From positions 1 through 8,386 of the forward strand of contig USKS01000050.1 in the NCBI GenBank assembly GCA_900555345.1: a stretch of DNA of 8,386 nucleotides, written 5' to 3'. Below, one piece after another: positions 1 to 7,608 of this stretch (its first letter is position 1; each line of letters starts with the position of its first letter). The notes beneath the pieces were generated by a model that saw only the letters and a program-made list of their open reading frames with translations, searched no databases and had not been told where the DNA came from. This stretch comes from an uncultured Eubacteriales bacterium. Its GTDB lineage: Bacteria > Bacillota_A > Clostridia > Oscillospirales > CAG-272. Position numbers and translations under genes: made by a program.

Positions 1-34
1 CAATAAGCTCTTTGCCGCGGCAAAGAGCTTATTG
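1..34. repeat. Perfect 34-bp loopless palindrome at the contig edge, probable fold-back artefact
   Basis: Bases 1-17 are the exact reverse complement of bases 18-34, with the axis between 17 and 18 and no loop. The right arm continues in frame with a plausible upstream gene ending at 105, while the left arm puts an in-frame TAA at 4-6. The simplest reading is that the outer 17 bases are a fold-back or assembly-end artefact. A real DNA palindrome cannot be excluded from the sequence alone. Confidence 0.75.
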
Positions 35-105
35 ACGTTGAGATCCGCAGCGGCGGCTCATACTCCGACTTTGAATACAAGGTGTACACAAGGAAAACTC
101 ATTAA
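19..105 (+). CDS. C-terminal tail of an unidentified upstream gene (partial)
   Basis: An open frame runs from the palindrome axis to TAA at 103-105 and encodes about 28 residues, beginning GKELIDVEIRS and ending VYTRKTH. The tail is charged and mixed in composition, with no recognisable motif. Its stop codon overlaps the next start codon by one base (TAATG at 103-107). That arrangement is typical of translational coupling and is the main reason to believe the frame is coding. The protein cannot be identified from this fragment. It was probably co-transcribed with the metallophosphoesterase. Confidence 0.5.
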   Translation, partial: GKELIDVEIRSGGSYSDFEYKVYTRKTH

Positions 106-1373
106 TGACCGATAAACTTAAGCCGTACGCCGTAACCGTATCGTTTTTCGACAAGCACAGCGGGCGTATGGGTATCACCTGGCAGACAAAAGCGAAAGGG
201 CAGCCTGCGCTTTGGTATACGGACCCAGAGGACACTCTTTTCGAAAGGGCATCCGTTCTGGACGCCAATGTTTCCGACGGTGCCGCATTTGACACAGTCT
301 GCTTCAAAAACTGCGCAGTCACCCCCGACTTTGAGCCCGGCGCGGATATTCTCTATCGCGTAGGCGACAAAAGCGGTGTGTTCTCCGAACCGTCGATTCT
401 GCATATACCGAAGGACGATGCCGACAGATGCGCGTTCGCCGTCTTTACCGACACTCAGGACACCGACACCGTCGGCAATTGGTGGGAGGCGGCTTTGCTC
501 GACGCGGACGAAGTTTTTCCGCAGTACGGATTTATCGCCCACTGCGGAGACATTGTCGAGACAACCGTCTCATTTGAACACTGGGCAAAGATGCTCGGCA
601 ATACCGCAAAGCATACCCGCGCGTATCCCCTTGCGGCAGCACCCGGAAACCACGACTACTGGAAGTGGTATCTGCGCGATATAGTCGGCTCGTTTTACAG
701 CCATTTCAACGTTTCTCTGCCGCCGCAGAACACCGATTACGGCGCTTACTATTCCGTGGAGCGCGGAAATATGCTCATTCTTGTGCTCAGCACCGGAGAC
801 ACGAACCTCACAGGCGGAACGCTCGGCAAGGAACAGTGCGAGTGGGCAAAGAAAGAGCTTTCGGAAAGCCGCATGAAGTGGAAGACCGTGCTTATACATA
901 ATCCGCTGTTCTCCCCCGGCAAGTACGGCAGCAGAGTGCCGAACAACGATCACTGCCTGAAGTTGCGCGCTCAGCTGTGCCCGCTTTTCTCCGATGGCGG
1001 AGTCGATCTTGTGATATGCGGTCACGACCATATGTATGCTCGCACATACCCCATCTCGGCAGACGGTACGCCCGTCACAAACGCGCCGAGCAAGGTATGC
1101 AATTACCGCGGCAGATCGGCGGAATACTTTACCGCAGCGGCCGGTCCCATACATTTTGAGCCTGCCTGTGCGGGGCATCAGAACAGAGGTCTTGAATGCG
1201 AAATGACGCCGGAGCTTTCAGCTCCGTTTCGCGAAATGCGCGAAACGGGATACGGCGAGGTCTCCTGGGCTGCAGTTGACACCGACGGCGACACGCTGAC
1301 CATACTGTTTCGTACAATTGATATTGAAAGCGGAAAGTGTGTGTTTGAATCCGCTTTCGGTCTTAAAAAATGA
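105..1373 (+). CDS. Purple-acid-phosphatase-like metallophosphoesterase (calcineurin-like fold)
   Basis: This 422-residue protein is probably a dinuclear-metal phosphoesterase. The N-terminal ~100 residues resemble the beta-sandwich (fibronectin-III-like) domain that precedes the catalytic domain in bacterial purple-acid-phosphatase relatives. The catalytic domain shows the expected metal-ligand blocks in order: D116 in FTDTQD, D149 in CGDIVE, N182-H183 in GNHD, H265 in LIHNPLF, and H307/H309 in GHDHMYART. The first block is D-x-Q, not the D-x-H of many calcineurin-like enzymes. No signal peptide or membrane segment is visible, so a cytoplasmic location is inferred; many family members are secreted. 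The ATG at 105 has AAGGA at 90-94, and the start overlaps the upstream stop. The substrate cannot be deduced: phosphomonoester, phosphodiester and nucleotide are all possible. Confidence 0.88.
   Translation: MTDKLKPYAVTVSFFDKHSGRMGITWQTKAKGQPALWYTDPEDTLFERASVLDANVSDGAAFDTVCFKNCAVTPDFEPGADILYRVGDKSGVFSEPSILHIPKDDADRCAFAVFTDTQDTDTVGNWWEAALLDADEVFPQYGFIAHCGDIVETTVSFEHWAKMLGNTAKHTRAYPLAAAPGNHDYWKWYLRDIVGSFYSHFNVSLPPQNTDYGAYYSVERGNMLILVLSTGDTNLTGGTLGKEQCEWAKKELSESRMKWKTVLIHNPLFSPGKYGSRVPNNDHCLKLRAQLCPLFSDGGVDLVICGHDHMYARTYPISADGTPVTNAPSKVCNYRGRSAEYFTAAAGPIHFEPACAGHQNRGLECEMTPELSAPFREMRETGYGEVSWAAVDTDGDTLTILFRTIDIESGKCVFESAFGLKK
1211..1248. repeat. Two abutting hairpins inside the metallophosphoesterase gene
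   Basis: GGAGC (1211-1215) pairs with GCTCC (1221-1225) across a 5-base loop. CCGTTTCGCG (1224-1233) pairs with CGCGAAACGG (1239-1248) across AAATG. The two stems share bases 1224-1225, so they may be alternative folds. They lie in sequence coding for a predicted surface stretch near residues 370-382, between the last metal-binding block and the C-terminal beta strands. No T-run follows, so this is not a terminator. A regulatory role is unproven. Confidence 0.5.
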
Positions 1374-1467
1374 ATTTTTTCGCTGTCTCTCTCTGTATAT
1401 AAGTCAAAAAGTCAGGCAAAACTGGCCGCACAGTGCGGACGTAAAAATATGAAAGGAAGTATTCACC

Positions 1468-2028
1468 ATGAGAAAGAATTTCGGCGCAAAGCCGCTTAGC
1501 TACCCGCAGCCCGTTCTTATGATCGCGAGCTACGATGAGGACGGCACTCCCGACGTTATGAACGCCGCTTGGGGCGGGATCAGCGACAGCCGCGAAATTT
1601 CAATGTGTCTTTCCGCCTCTCACAAGAGCGTGAAAAACATTCTTAAAACCGAGGCATTCACCGTCAGCATGGCAACGGCTGAAACACTCGCCGCCTGCGA
1701 CTATGTGGGTATCGTATCCGCAAACAAGACTCCCGATAAATTCAGCCGCGCGGGATTTCACGCGGTCCGCTCCGAATTTGTGAACGCTCCCCTTATTGAA
1801 GAACTGCCCGTCGCTCTCGAGTGCAGGCTCAAAAGCTACGACGCCGAGACGGGACGCATGGTGGGAGAGATCGTAAACGTAAGCGTTGACGAAAAGTTTG
1901 TGGACAGCGACGGCGCGGTCAACGTCACCGCTGTTGCCCCCATAACGTTTGACCCTTTCAACAACACTTATGTAAAGCTTGGCGATACCGTTGCAGATGC
2001 GTTCTCAGTCGGCAAAACGCTCTTGTGA
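1468..2028 (+). CDS. Flavin reductase / flavoredoxin-family FMN-binding protein
   Basis: This 186-residue protein has the size and layout of the flavin_reduct (DIM6/NTAB) family, which binds FMN in a split-barrel fold and acts as an NAD(P)H:flavin oxidoreductase or a flavodoxin-like electron carrier. Family features are the opening strand PQPVLMIASYDEDGTPDVMN (14-33) leading into NAAWGG, the SASHKSVKNI block (49-58), and GIVSANKTPDKF (81-92), which matches the usual conserved G-x-x-S...DKF stretch. The ATG at 1468 is preceded by GAAAGGAAG at 1451-1459. The 94-base gap after the metallophosphoesterase contains a 13-base odd palindrome (CCGCACAGTGCGG, 1426-1438) that could be an operator but is unproven. 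The physiological partner is unknown. A role in anaerobic redox balance alongside the convergent hydrogenase operon is only an inference from proximity. Confidence 0.85.
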   Translation: MRKNFGAKPLSYPQPVLMIASYDEDGTPDVMNAAWGGISDSREISMCLSASHKSVKNILKTEAFTVSMATAETLAACDYVGIVSANKTPDKFSRAGFHAVRSEFVNAPLIEELPVALECRLKSYDAETGRMVGEIVNVSVDEKFVDSDGAVNVTAVAPITFDPFNNTYVKLGDTVADAFSVGKTLL

Positions 2029-2117
2029 TTTTGCATATAACAAAAAAACACTTACGAATTCATCGTACCATTAAGGGCAATAACCTATGACCACGGGCAT
2101 TGCGAGGGCAAAGAATT

Positions 2118-2160
2118 CACCGGGATTAGTCTATTACAGGCTTTTCCCGGTGTTTTTCTT
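2118..2160 (+). terminator. Rho-independent terminator after the flavin reductase gene
   Basis: CACCGGGA (2118-2125) pairs perfectly with TCCCGGTG (2145-2152) around a 20-base loop and is followed by TTTTTCTT. A-rich sequence upstream (AAGAA at 2111-2115) can pair with part of the T-run, so it may also work in the other direction. It lies about 90 bases past the stop codon. The long loop makes it weaker than a textbook terminator. Confidence 0.6.
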
Positions 2161-2267
2161 TGTTATTTAGGGGAAGGATACCAAAAATCGTTGGACGGAT
2201 TTCTTGCAAAAATCTCCCGAATTTGTTGCTTCTATCAAGCTGTCCAGTCACTTCCCGCGAGGAAATC

Positions 2268-2300
2268 AAGAATGTCAAACGATAATCATTTGGCATTCTT
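2268..2300. repeat. 12-bp imperfect inverted repeat in the intergenic region
   Basis: AAGAATGTCAAA (2268-2279) pairs with TTTGGCATTCTT (2289-2300) around a 9-base loop, with a single G-T wobble. There is no clear T-tract directly after it on either strand, so it is not called a terminator. It could be an RNA hairpin, a protein-binding site or part of a dispersed intergenic repeat. Only one copy is present here. Confidence 0.5.
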
Positions 2301-2337
2301 CCTTCTTCGCATGTTCGATTATTACTGCTAACTTCGC

Positions 2338-2423
2338 TATAATGATTGCGGAAAAACAAAGGAGGCATGAACGATGAAGCAAAAGCGTTAACCTGCGCTT
2401 GCAGCCGAGCTGCGCTGCTTTGA
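2338..2423 (+). pseudogene. Possible truncated gene start: strong RBS with 5- and 18-codon frames
   Basis: TATAAT at 2338-2343 lies just upstream of AAAGGAGG at 2358-2365. The best-spaced ATG (2374) gives only MKQKR before TAA at 2389-2391. An earlier ATG (2367), too close to the ribosome binding site, gives 18 residues to TGA at 2423. The basic MKQKR start resembles the beginning of a signal peptide, so this may be the remnant of a secreted-protein gene. A leader peptide is the alternative. No good -35 box is seen for the TATAAT. Confidence 0.3.
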
Positions 2424-2443
2424 TGTTTGATAAGGTATTATTA

Positions 2444-2472
2444 TTGACAAAAAAGAAAAATAAATATATAAT
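2444..2472 (+). promoter_or_regulatory. Consensus sigma-A promoter for the lipoprotein gene
   Basis: TTGACA (2444-2449) and TATAAT (2467-2472) are both perfect matches and are separated by exactly 17 AT-rich bases. Transcription would start near 2479, giving a leader of about 45 bases before the TTG start. The promoter should be strong and constitutive unless an unseen regulator blocks it. Confidence 0.88.
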
Positions 2473-2508
2473 GTATAAAAATACGGCTGAAAAACCAACC
2501 GATGTATT

Positions 2509-2526
2509 AAGGAGATAAAATCATTG
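2509..2526 (+). promoter_or_regulatory. Ribosome binding site that selects a TTG start codon
   Basis: AAGGAG at 2509-2514 is followed, nine bases later, by TTG at 2524-2526. No in-frame ATG lies nearby before the hydrophobic signal sequence. The next in-frame ATG falls inside it, at residue 20, so TTG is the sensible start. Confidence 0.8.
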
Positions 2527-3129
2527 AAAACTACACATGGTATTTTTGTGAGGTCGGCAGCTGCAGCGTTGTGCTTTATCATGATACTTTGCCTGGCCGC
2601 CTGCTCTTCCTCAAAGAAGTCCGGTAAAACAACCGAATTGCAGACACAATCCGAACAATCAAAACAAACCGAGCAAACCGAGCAGCCGGAAAAAAAGGAG
2701 CTTATGACAGAATTCAAGTATTCCTTTAACTATACGGATTGGACTGTTCCGAAAACAGATGACGAGCCTTTCAAGGATATAAGCGAAATACCGTCCAATA
2801 GCGGAAAAATCGTGTATTTCAACATCGAAAACCACGAGGCAACACCCATAAGTTACAAGCTTAAGCTTACAATGACCGAAGGTACGGCAGGAAGCGCAGA
2901 GTTTGGATACATCGCTCCCGTTCAGGCTGCGTACGAAACTTTAGGTTCCGCAGTCAGAAATATTATCGAATCAAACCCGCTTGATTCAGGATATGTTTTT
3001 TCAAGCACTCTCGAAGCCAATAAATCCGTCACCGTTGCTCTTGTGCTGTATTGCGCAGCAGGCACTGCCGGTGCCGAATCAAGGTTGAGCATTTCATATG
3101 ACGCCGCTGCCGTTTCCGAATCAAATTAA
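2524..3129 (+). CDS. Secreted lipoprotein of unknown function
   Basis: This 201-residue protein has a type II signal peptide: basic N-terminus (K2, R10), hydrophobic core at about 11-23, and lipobox LAAC with the lipidated cysteine at C27. A polar linker follows (about 28-60), rich in Ser, Lys, Gln, Thr and Glu with repeated TEQ units. This is typical of a surface tether crossing the Gram-positive wall. Residues of about 62-201 are predicted mostly beta, with alternating patterns such as KIVYFNIENHEATPISYKLK and a C-terminal LSISYD strand, suggesting a small beta-sandwich. No family is recognised. The gene is visibly AT-richer than its neighbours, starts with TTG, and has its own consensus promoter and terminator, so it is monocistronic. 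Recent acquisition is possible but unproven. Confidence 0.82.
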   Translation: MKTTHGIFVRSAAAALCFIMILCLAACSSSKKSGKTTELQTQSEQSKQTEQTEQPEKKELMTEFKYSFNYTDWTVPKTDDEPFKDISEIPSNSGKIVYFNIENHEATPISYKLKLTMTEGTAGSAEFGYIAPVQAAYETLGSAVRNIIESNPLDSGYVFSSTLEANKSVTVALVLYCAAGTAGAESRLSISYDAAAVSESN

Positions 3130-3160
3130 TCGCTGAAAGCTGCCGTCAAATACCCCCACA

Positions 3161-3202
3161 GCATAACAAAAAGAGCAGGCGAAAGCCCTCTTTTTGTTAT
3201 GC
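3161..3202 (+). terminator. Strong hairpin terminator after the lipoprotein gene, probably bidirectional
   Basis: GCATAACAAAAAGAG (3161-3175) pairs perfectly with CTCTTTTTGTTATGC (3188-3202). The loop contains a further GGC-GAAA-GCC mini-hairpin (3178-3187), a stable GNRA tetraloop. The A and T tracts lie inside the stem, so it can act on both strands. It begins 31 bases after the lipoprotein stop. The 157 bases between it and the tRNA terminator hold nothing that I can recognise. Confidence 0.85.
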
Positions 3203-3359
3203 CGTGCTTTTAAAGACGCGATTTTTCCCGCGGCAAACGCGATATTGCGCCCACGCCGCGCTGAGATATTTTATTCGACGAAAACTGCCGCCGGGCAGCA
3301 CTCGGTGAAAAACGAATATCACTGCCGCAGGCAATATAGCTCGCCGCAGACAAATATAA

Positions 3360-3400
3360 CAGAAAAGCTCTCGTTCAAAGAAAGAACGAGAGCTTTTCTG
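3360..3400 (-). terminator. Terminator hairpin directly at the 3' end of tRNA-Thr
   Basis: Bases 3360-3376 and 3384-3400 form a perfect 17-bp stem around a 7-base loop. On the minus strand it is followed by a T-rich but interrupted run (TTATATTTG). The upstream arm begins inside the tRNA's encoded CCA (3399-3401), so the two structures share two bases. It presumably ends the single-gene tRNA transcript. Confidence 0.75.
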
Positions 3401-3473
3401 GAGCTGGTGGTGAGATTTGAACTCACGACCTGCTGATTACGAATCAGCTGCACTGCCCCTGTGCTACACCAGC
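3399..3473 (-). tRNA. tRNA-Thr, anticodon CGT, with encoded CCA
   Basis: The 75-nt cloverleaf folds completely on the minus strand. It has acceptor stem GCTGGTG/CACCAGC, D arm GCAC-loop-GTGC, anticodon arm GCTGA-TTCGTAA-TCAGC, a 5-base variable loop (AGGTC), and T arm GTGAG-TTCAAAT-CTCAC. A discriminator T and a genomic CCA follow. The anticodon CGT (complement at 3439-3441) reads the threonine codon ACG. The G1-C72 and C2-G71 pairs agree with threonine identity. It has its own promoter and terminator and is not part of a tRNA cluster. Confidence 0.96.
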
Positions 3474-3488
3474 ATGTTTAACGGATTT

Positions 3489-3517
3489 ATTATACATTAT
3501 ATGTGCGCTTTTGTCAA
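3489..3517 (-). promoter_or_regulatory. Consensus sigma-A promoter for tRNA-Thr
   Basis: On the minus strand, TTGACA (3517-3512) and TATAAT (3494-3489) are perfect matches with a 17-base spacer. The expected start site is about 8-10 bases before the mature 5' end at 3473. A second TATAAT lies in the spacer (3501-3496) but is badly placed relative to the -35 box. Confidence 0.92.
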
Positions 3518-3605
3518 CCGTAAAATCAAATTACGGCACGTTTTTTCGCTTTTTTCACTTTCCGTTTTCGCTTGACTCGGCAATTCTTTCATAGATTAAG
3601 GTAGA

Positions 3606-3633
3606 AAAGCCGCCCGCTTTTGCGGGCGGCTTT
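3606..3633 (-). terminator. Terminator of the hydrogenase operon
   Basis: AAAGCCGCCCGC (3606-3617) pairs perfectly with GCGGGCGGCTTT (3622-3633) around a TTTT loop. On the minus strand the stem is followed by a short T-tract. It starts 12 bases past the hndD stop codon and separates the operon from the tRNA-Thr promoter downstream. Confidence 0.88.
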
Positions 3634-3645
3634 CGGCTTTATAAA

Positions 3646-5394
3646 TTACAGACCTCTCTTGACATAGAGCGTATGGAGAAGCTCATGCGCCACATGGCTG
3701 TTGGGCTCGCCGAGGAACTCCTCGTAAACCTTTTTGACAATGGGGTTGTCATGAGACTTTCTGTAAGGCAGGTTCTTGTCTGCATCGTACAGGATCTTTG
3801 CACGTACGGCTCGCAGATCAACGGAGTTGCGCACGCTTGCGGGCTGGATAGGCTGACCGCCGCCGTTTACACAGCCGCCGGGACATGCCATTATCTCGAT
3901 AAAGTCCGCATTGTACTCGCCGCTTTCGATTCCGCGCAGCAGCTTGCCCGCGTTGCCTGTGCCGCTGGCAACGGCAACTCTTACGGTAAGATCGCCGAGC
4001 TTATACTCCGCGAACTTGATGCCCTCTGTGCCGCGGACATCCTCGAATTCTACCTTCTCAAGGGTGGTGCCGAGGATAACTTCGGCAGCCGTACGGAGAG
4101 CAGCCTCCATAACGCCGCCGGTCGCGCCGAATATAGCGCCCGCGCCGGAGCCGATGTCGATGGGAGCGTCAAACTTTTCATCGGGCAGAGCCTTGAAGTT
4201 GATGCCGGAGGACTCGATGAGTCTGCCGAGCTCTCTTGTGGTAACGGCGATGTCGACGTTCATAAGTCCGTCGTTGGACTGACCGTCGCGGCCGACCTCA
4301 AACTTCTTAGCCGTGCAGGGGATAGCGGATACAAATACCACGTCCTTGGGATCAACGCCCATCTTCTTGCAGAAGTACGCCTTATACATAGCGCCGAACA
4401 TCTGCTGAGGAGACTTGCAGGTGGAGAGGTTCTCCGTCATCTCGGGGAAATAGTGCTCGCAGTACTTGATCCATCCGGGTGAGCAGGAGGTGATCATGGG
4501 CAGCTTGCCGCCGTTCTGGATCCTGCCGATAAGCTCGTAAGCCTCTTCCGTAATGGTAAGGTAGGCTGTGAAGTTCATATCGTAAACTCCGTCAAAGCCG
4601 AGTCTCTTGAGAGCGGCTACCATCTTGCCCTCGCAGTCGGTGCCGGGCTCGTAGCCGAAGCACTCGCCGATCTGGGCGCGAACGGAGGGTGCGCAGCAGA
4701 TAGCAACATGCTTTGTGGGATCGTTGAGCGCGTCAACGATCTTCTGGGTATCGTCCTTTTCGTACAGTGCGCCGACGGGACATGCAACTATACACTGACC
4801 GCAGTTTACGCAACTGGTGGATGCAAGATCCTCTTCAAACGCGCAGCCGATGACCGTATCATAGCCTCTGTTCTGTGCTCCGATTGCGCCGATGCCCTGA
4901 ACTCTGTTGCAGGCGCCTACGCAGCGGCGGCAGAGAATACATTTATTGGGGTCGCGGACGATGGACGCGCCGGAGTCTTCGATCTCAAACTTATCCTTGC
5001 GGACAGGGGTGAAATAGTCCTCTTCAACGCCGAAGTCATGCGCGTATTTCTGAAGTTCGCAGGTCTTGGAGCGGATGCAGGAAAGACACTTTTTCTCGTG
5101 TGCGGAAAGCACAAGCTGAATGTTCATCTTTCTTGCGGCCTTTACCTTTTCGGTATTGGTGAGGATCTCCGTACCGTCGCGCTCGATGGGATATACGCAG
5201 GAAGTTACAAGTCCGCGCGCGCCGACCACCTCAACAAGGCACAGACGGCAGGCGCCGATCTCGTTGACATCCTTGAGGTAGCACAGCGTGGGAATATCGA
5301 TGCCGGCGGACTTGCACGCCTCCAGCACCGTGGTGCCGTAGGGAACGGTATAGTCCGCGCCGTTTATCTTTATGTTAAGCATTTTAGTTTCCAT
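3646..5394 (-). CDS. hndD: [FeFe] hydrogenase catalytic subunit, NAD(P)-linked (HndD/HydA type)
   Basis: This 582-residue enzyme catalyses 2H+ + 2e- <-> H2 in the cytoplasm. The order of domains is that of the modular M3 form. A [2Fe-2S] plant-ferredoxin domain has C38, C49, C52 and C66. A His-Cys3 cluster site has H99, C103, C106 and C112. Two [4Fe-4S] sites have C152/155/158/162 and C195/198/201/205. The H-cluster domain runs from about 225 to the C-terminus. Its motifs are TSCSPGW (302-308), IPCTAKKFE (358-366) and MACPGGCVNGGGQP (502-515). The C-terminal ~45 residues match the small-subunit-like tail. Two positions differ from the usual signatures: Ser305, where TSCCPxW has its second Cys, and Ile358, where Met precedes PC. 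AAGGAAGGAG in the 19-base gap to hndC supports the ATG at 5394. It is the last gene of the operon. Confidence 0.96.
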   Translation of the reverse strand: METKMLNIKINGADYTVPYGTTVLEACKSAGIDIPTLCYLKDVNEIGACRLCLVEVVGARGLVTSCVYPIERDGTEILTNTEKVKAARKMNIQLVLSAHEKKCLSCIRSKTCELQKYAHDFGVEEDYFTPVRKDKFEIEDSGASIVRDPNKCILCRRCVGACNRVQGIGAIGAQNRGYDTVIGCAFEEDLASTSCVNCGQCIVACPVGALYEKDDTQKIVDALNDPTKHVAICCAPSVRAQIGECFGYEPGTDCEGKMVAALKRLGFDGVYDMNFTAYLTITEEAYELIGRIQNGGKLPMITSCSPGWIKYCEHYFPEMTENLSTCKSPQQMFGAMYKAYFCKKMGVDPKDVVFVSAIPCTAKKFEVGRDGQSNDGLMNVDIAVTTRELGRLIESSGINFKALPDEKFDAPIDIGSGAGAIFGATGGVMEAALRTAAEVILGTTLEKVEFEDVRGTEGIKFAEYKLGDLTVRVAVASGTGNAGKLLRGIESGEYNADFIEIMACPGGCVNGGGQPIQPASVRNSVDLRAVRAKILYDADKNLPYRKSHDNPIVKKVYEEFLGEPNSHVAHELLHTLYVKRGL

Positions 5395-5413
5395 TTATGT
5401 AATAGCTCCTTCC

Positions 5414-7219
<1,806 letters not shown>

Positions 7220-7236
7220 AGTTTTCTCCTCCGTAA

Positions 7237-7608
7237 TTACAGCTTAGTATTGCCGATAAGATACTCTTCGACAGGCTTTCCGCCTTTGAGGTGCTCCTCA
7301 ACGACTCTCTTTGCCTTGTCGGATGTCATTTTAACGTATGTTACCTTGTCCTTGCCGTCCTCGAAGATCTCGACAACAGGCTCGTACTGGCAGATACCTA
7401 TGCAGCCGGTCTGGGTGACCATGACCTTGTCCGCAAGGCCCGCGTTTGCAACCTCCTCCACGAAGGTGCTGAGAACAGGTCTTGCACCCGCGGATATACC
7501 GCAGGTAGCCATGCCGACCACTACGCGTATTTCGCCGCTGCCGGTACGGATAGCGACCTTGTCCTTCATCTGCTCTCTGATAGCAGCAAGCTCCGCTAAA
7601 GATTTCAT
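7237..7608 (-). CDS. hndB: Thioredoxin-like [2Fe-2S] ferredoxin subunit (HndB type)
   Basis: This small cytoplasmic protein resembles HndB of NADP-reducing hydrogenases: an amphipathic N-terminal helix, a strand ending VGMATCGISAGA (31-42), then QTGCIGICQYEP (66-77) and a C-terminal helix ending in the HLKGGKPVEEYL type of tail also seen in HndC. Only three cysteines are present (C36, C69, C73). The first Cys of the usual C-x4-C pair is replaced by Val31. I start it at the ATG at 7608 (123 residues), not at the longer ATG at 7626. The sequence between them contains AAAGGAAC at good spacing to 7608, whereas 7626 has only AT-rich sequence before it. Its exact role in electron transfer is unsettled; co-transcription implies a hydrogenase subunit. 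Confidence 0.88.
   Translation of the reverse strand: MKSLAELAAIREQMKDKVAIRTGSGEIRVVVGMATCGISAGARPVLSTFVEEVANAGLADKVMVTQTGCIGICQYEPVVEIFEDGKDKVTYVKMTSDKAKRVVEEHLKGGKPVEEYLIGNTKL

Larger units (their letters stand above)
2161..2443. other. Non-coding stretch with no convincing gene
   Basis: The gene gap as a whole runs from 2029 to 2523. After the terminator this part contains a 12-bp hairpin (2268-2300), a TATAAT-like box (2338-2343), and a strong ribosome binding site feeding only very short reading frames (2367-2423). An 80-codon minus-strand frame (2126-2368) crosses it, but it has no ribosome binding site and overlaps the terminator. The stretch may be a decayed gene or mobile-element scar; no repeat ends are visible. 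Confidence 0.5.

Noticed and set aside
570..1178. 202-codon minus-strand frame opposite the metallophosphoesterase
   Set aside because: The plus-strand protein carries all metal-binding motifs. The antisense frame has none.
1365..1380. AAAAAA-TGAA-TTTTTT stretch after the metallophosphoesterase as a terminator
   Set aside because: The stem would be only A-T pairs, too weak to stall polymerase. Read-through to the flavin reductase gene is possible.
2126..2368. 80-codon minus-strand frame in the intergenic region
   Set aside because: There is no ribosome binding site before its ATG, it runs through the flavin reductase terminator and no family is recognised.
3572..3600. TTGACT followed by an AT-rich stretch on the plus strand, a possible promoter
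   Set aside because: No good -10 box stands at 16-18 bases, and transcription would run straight into the operon terminator and antisense to hndD.
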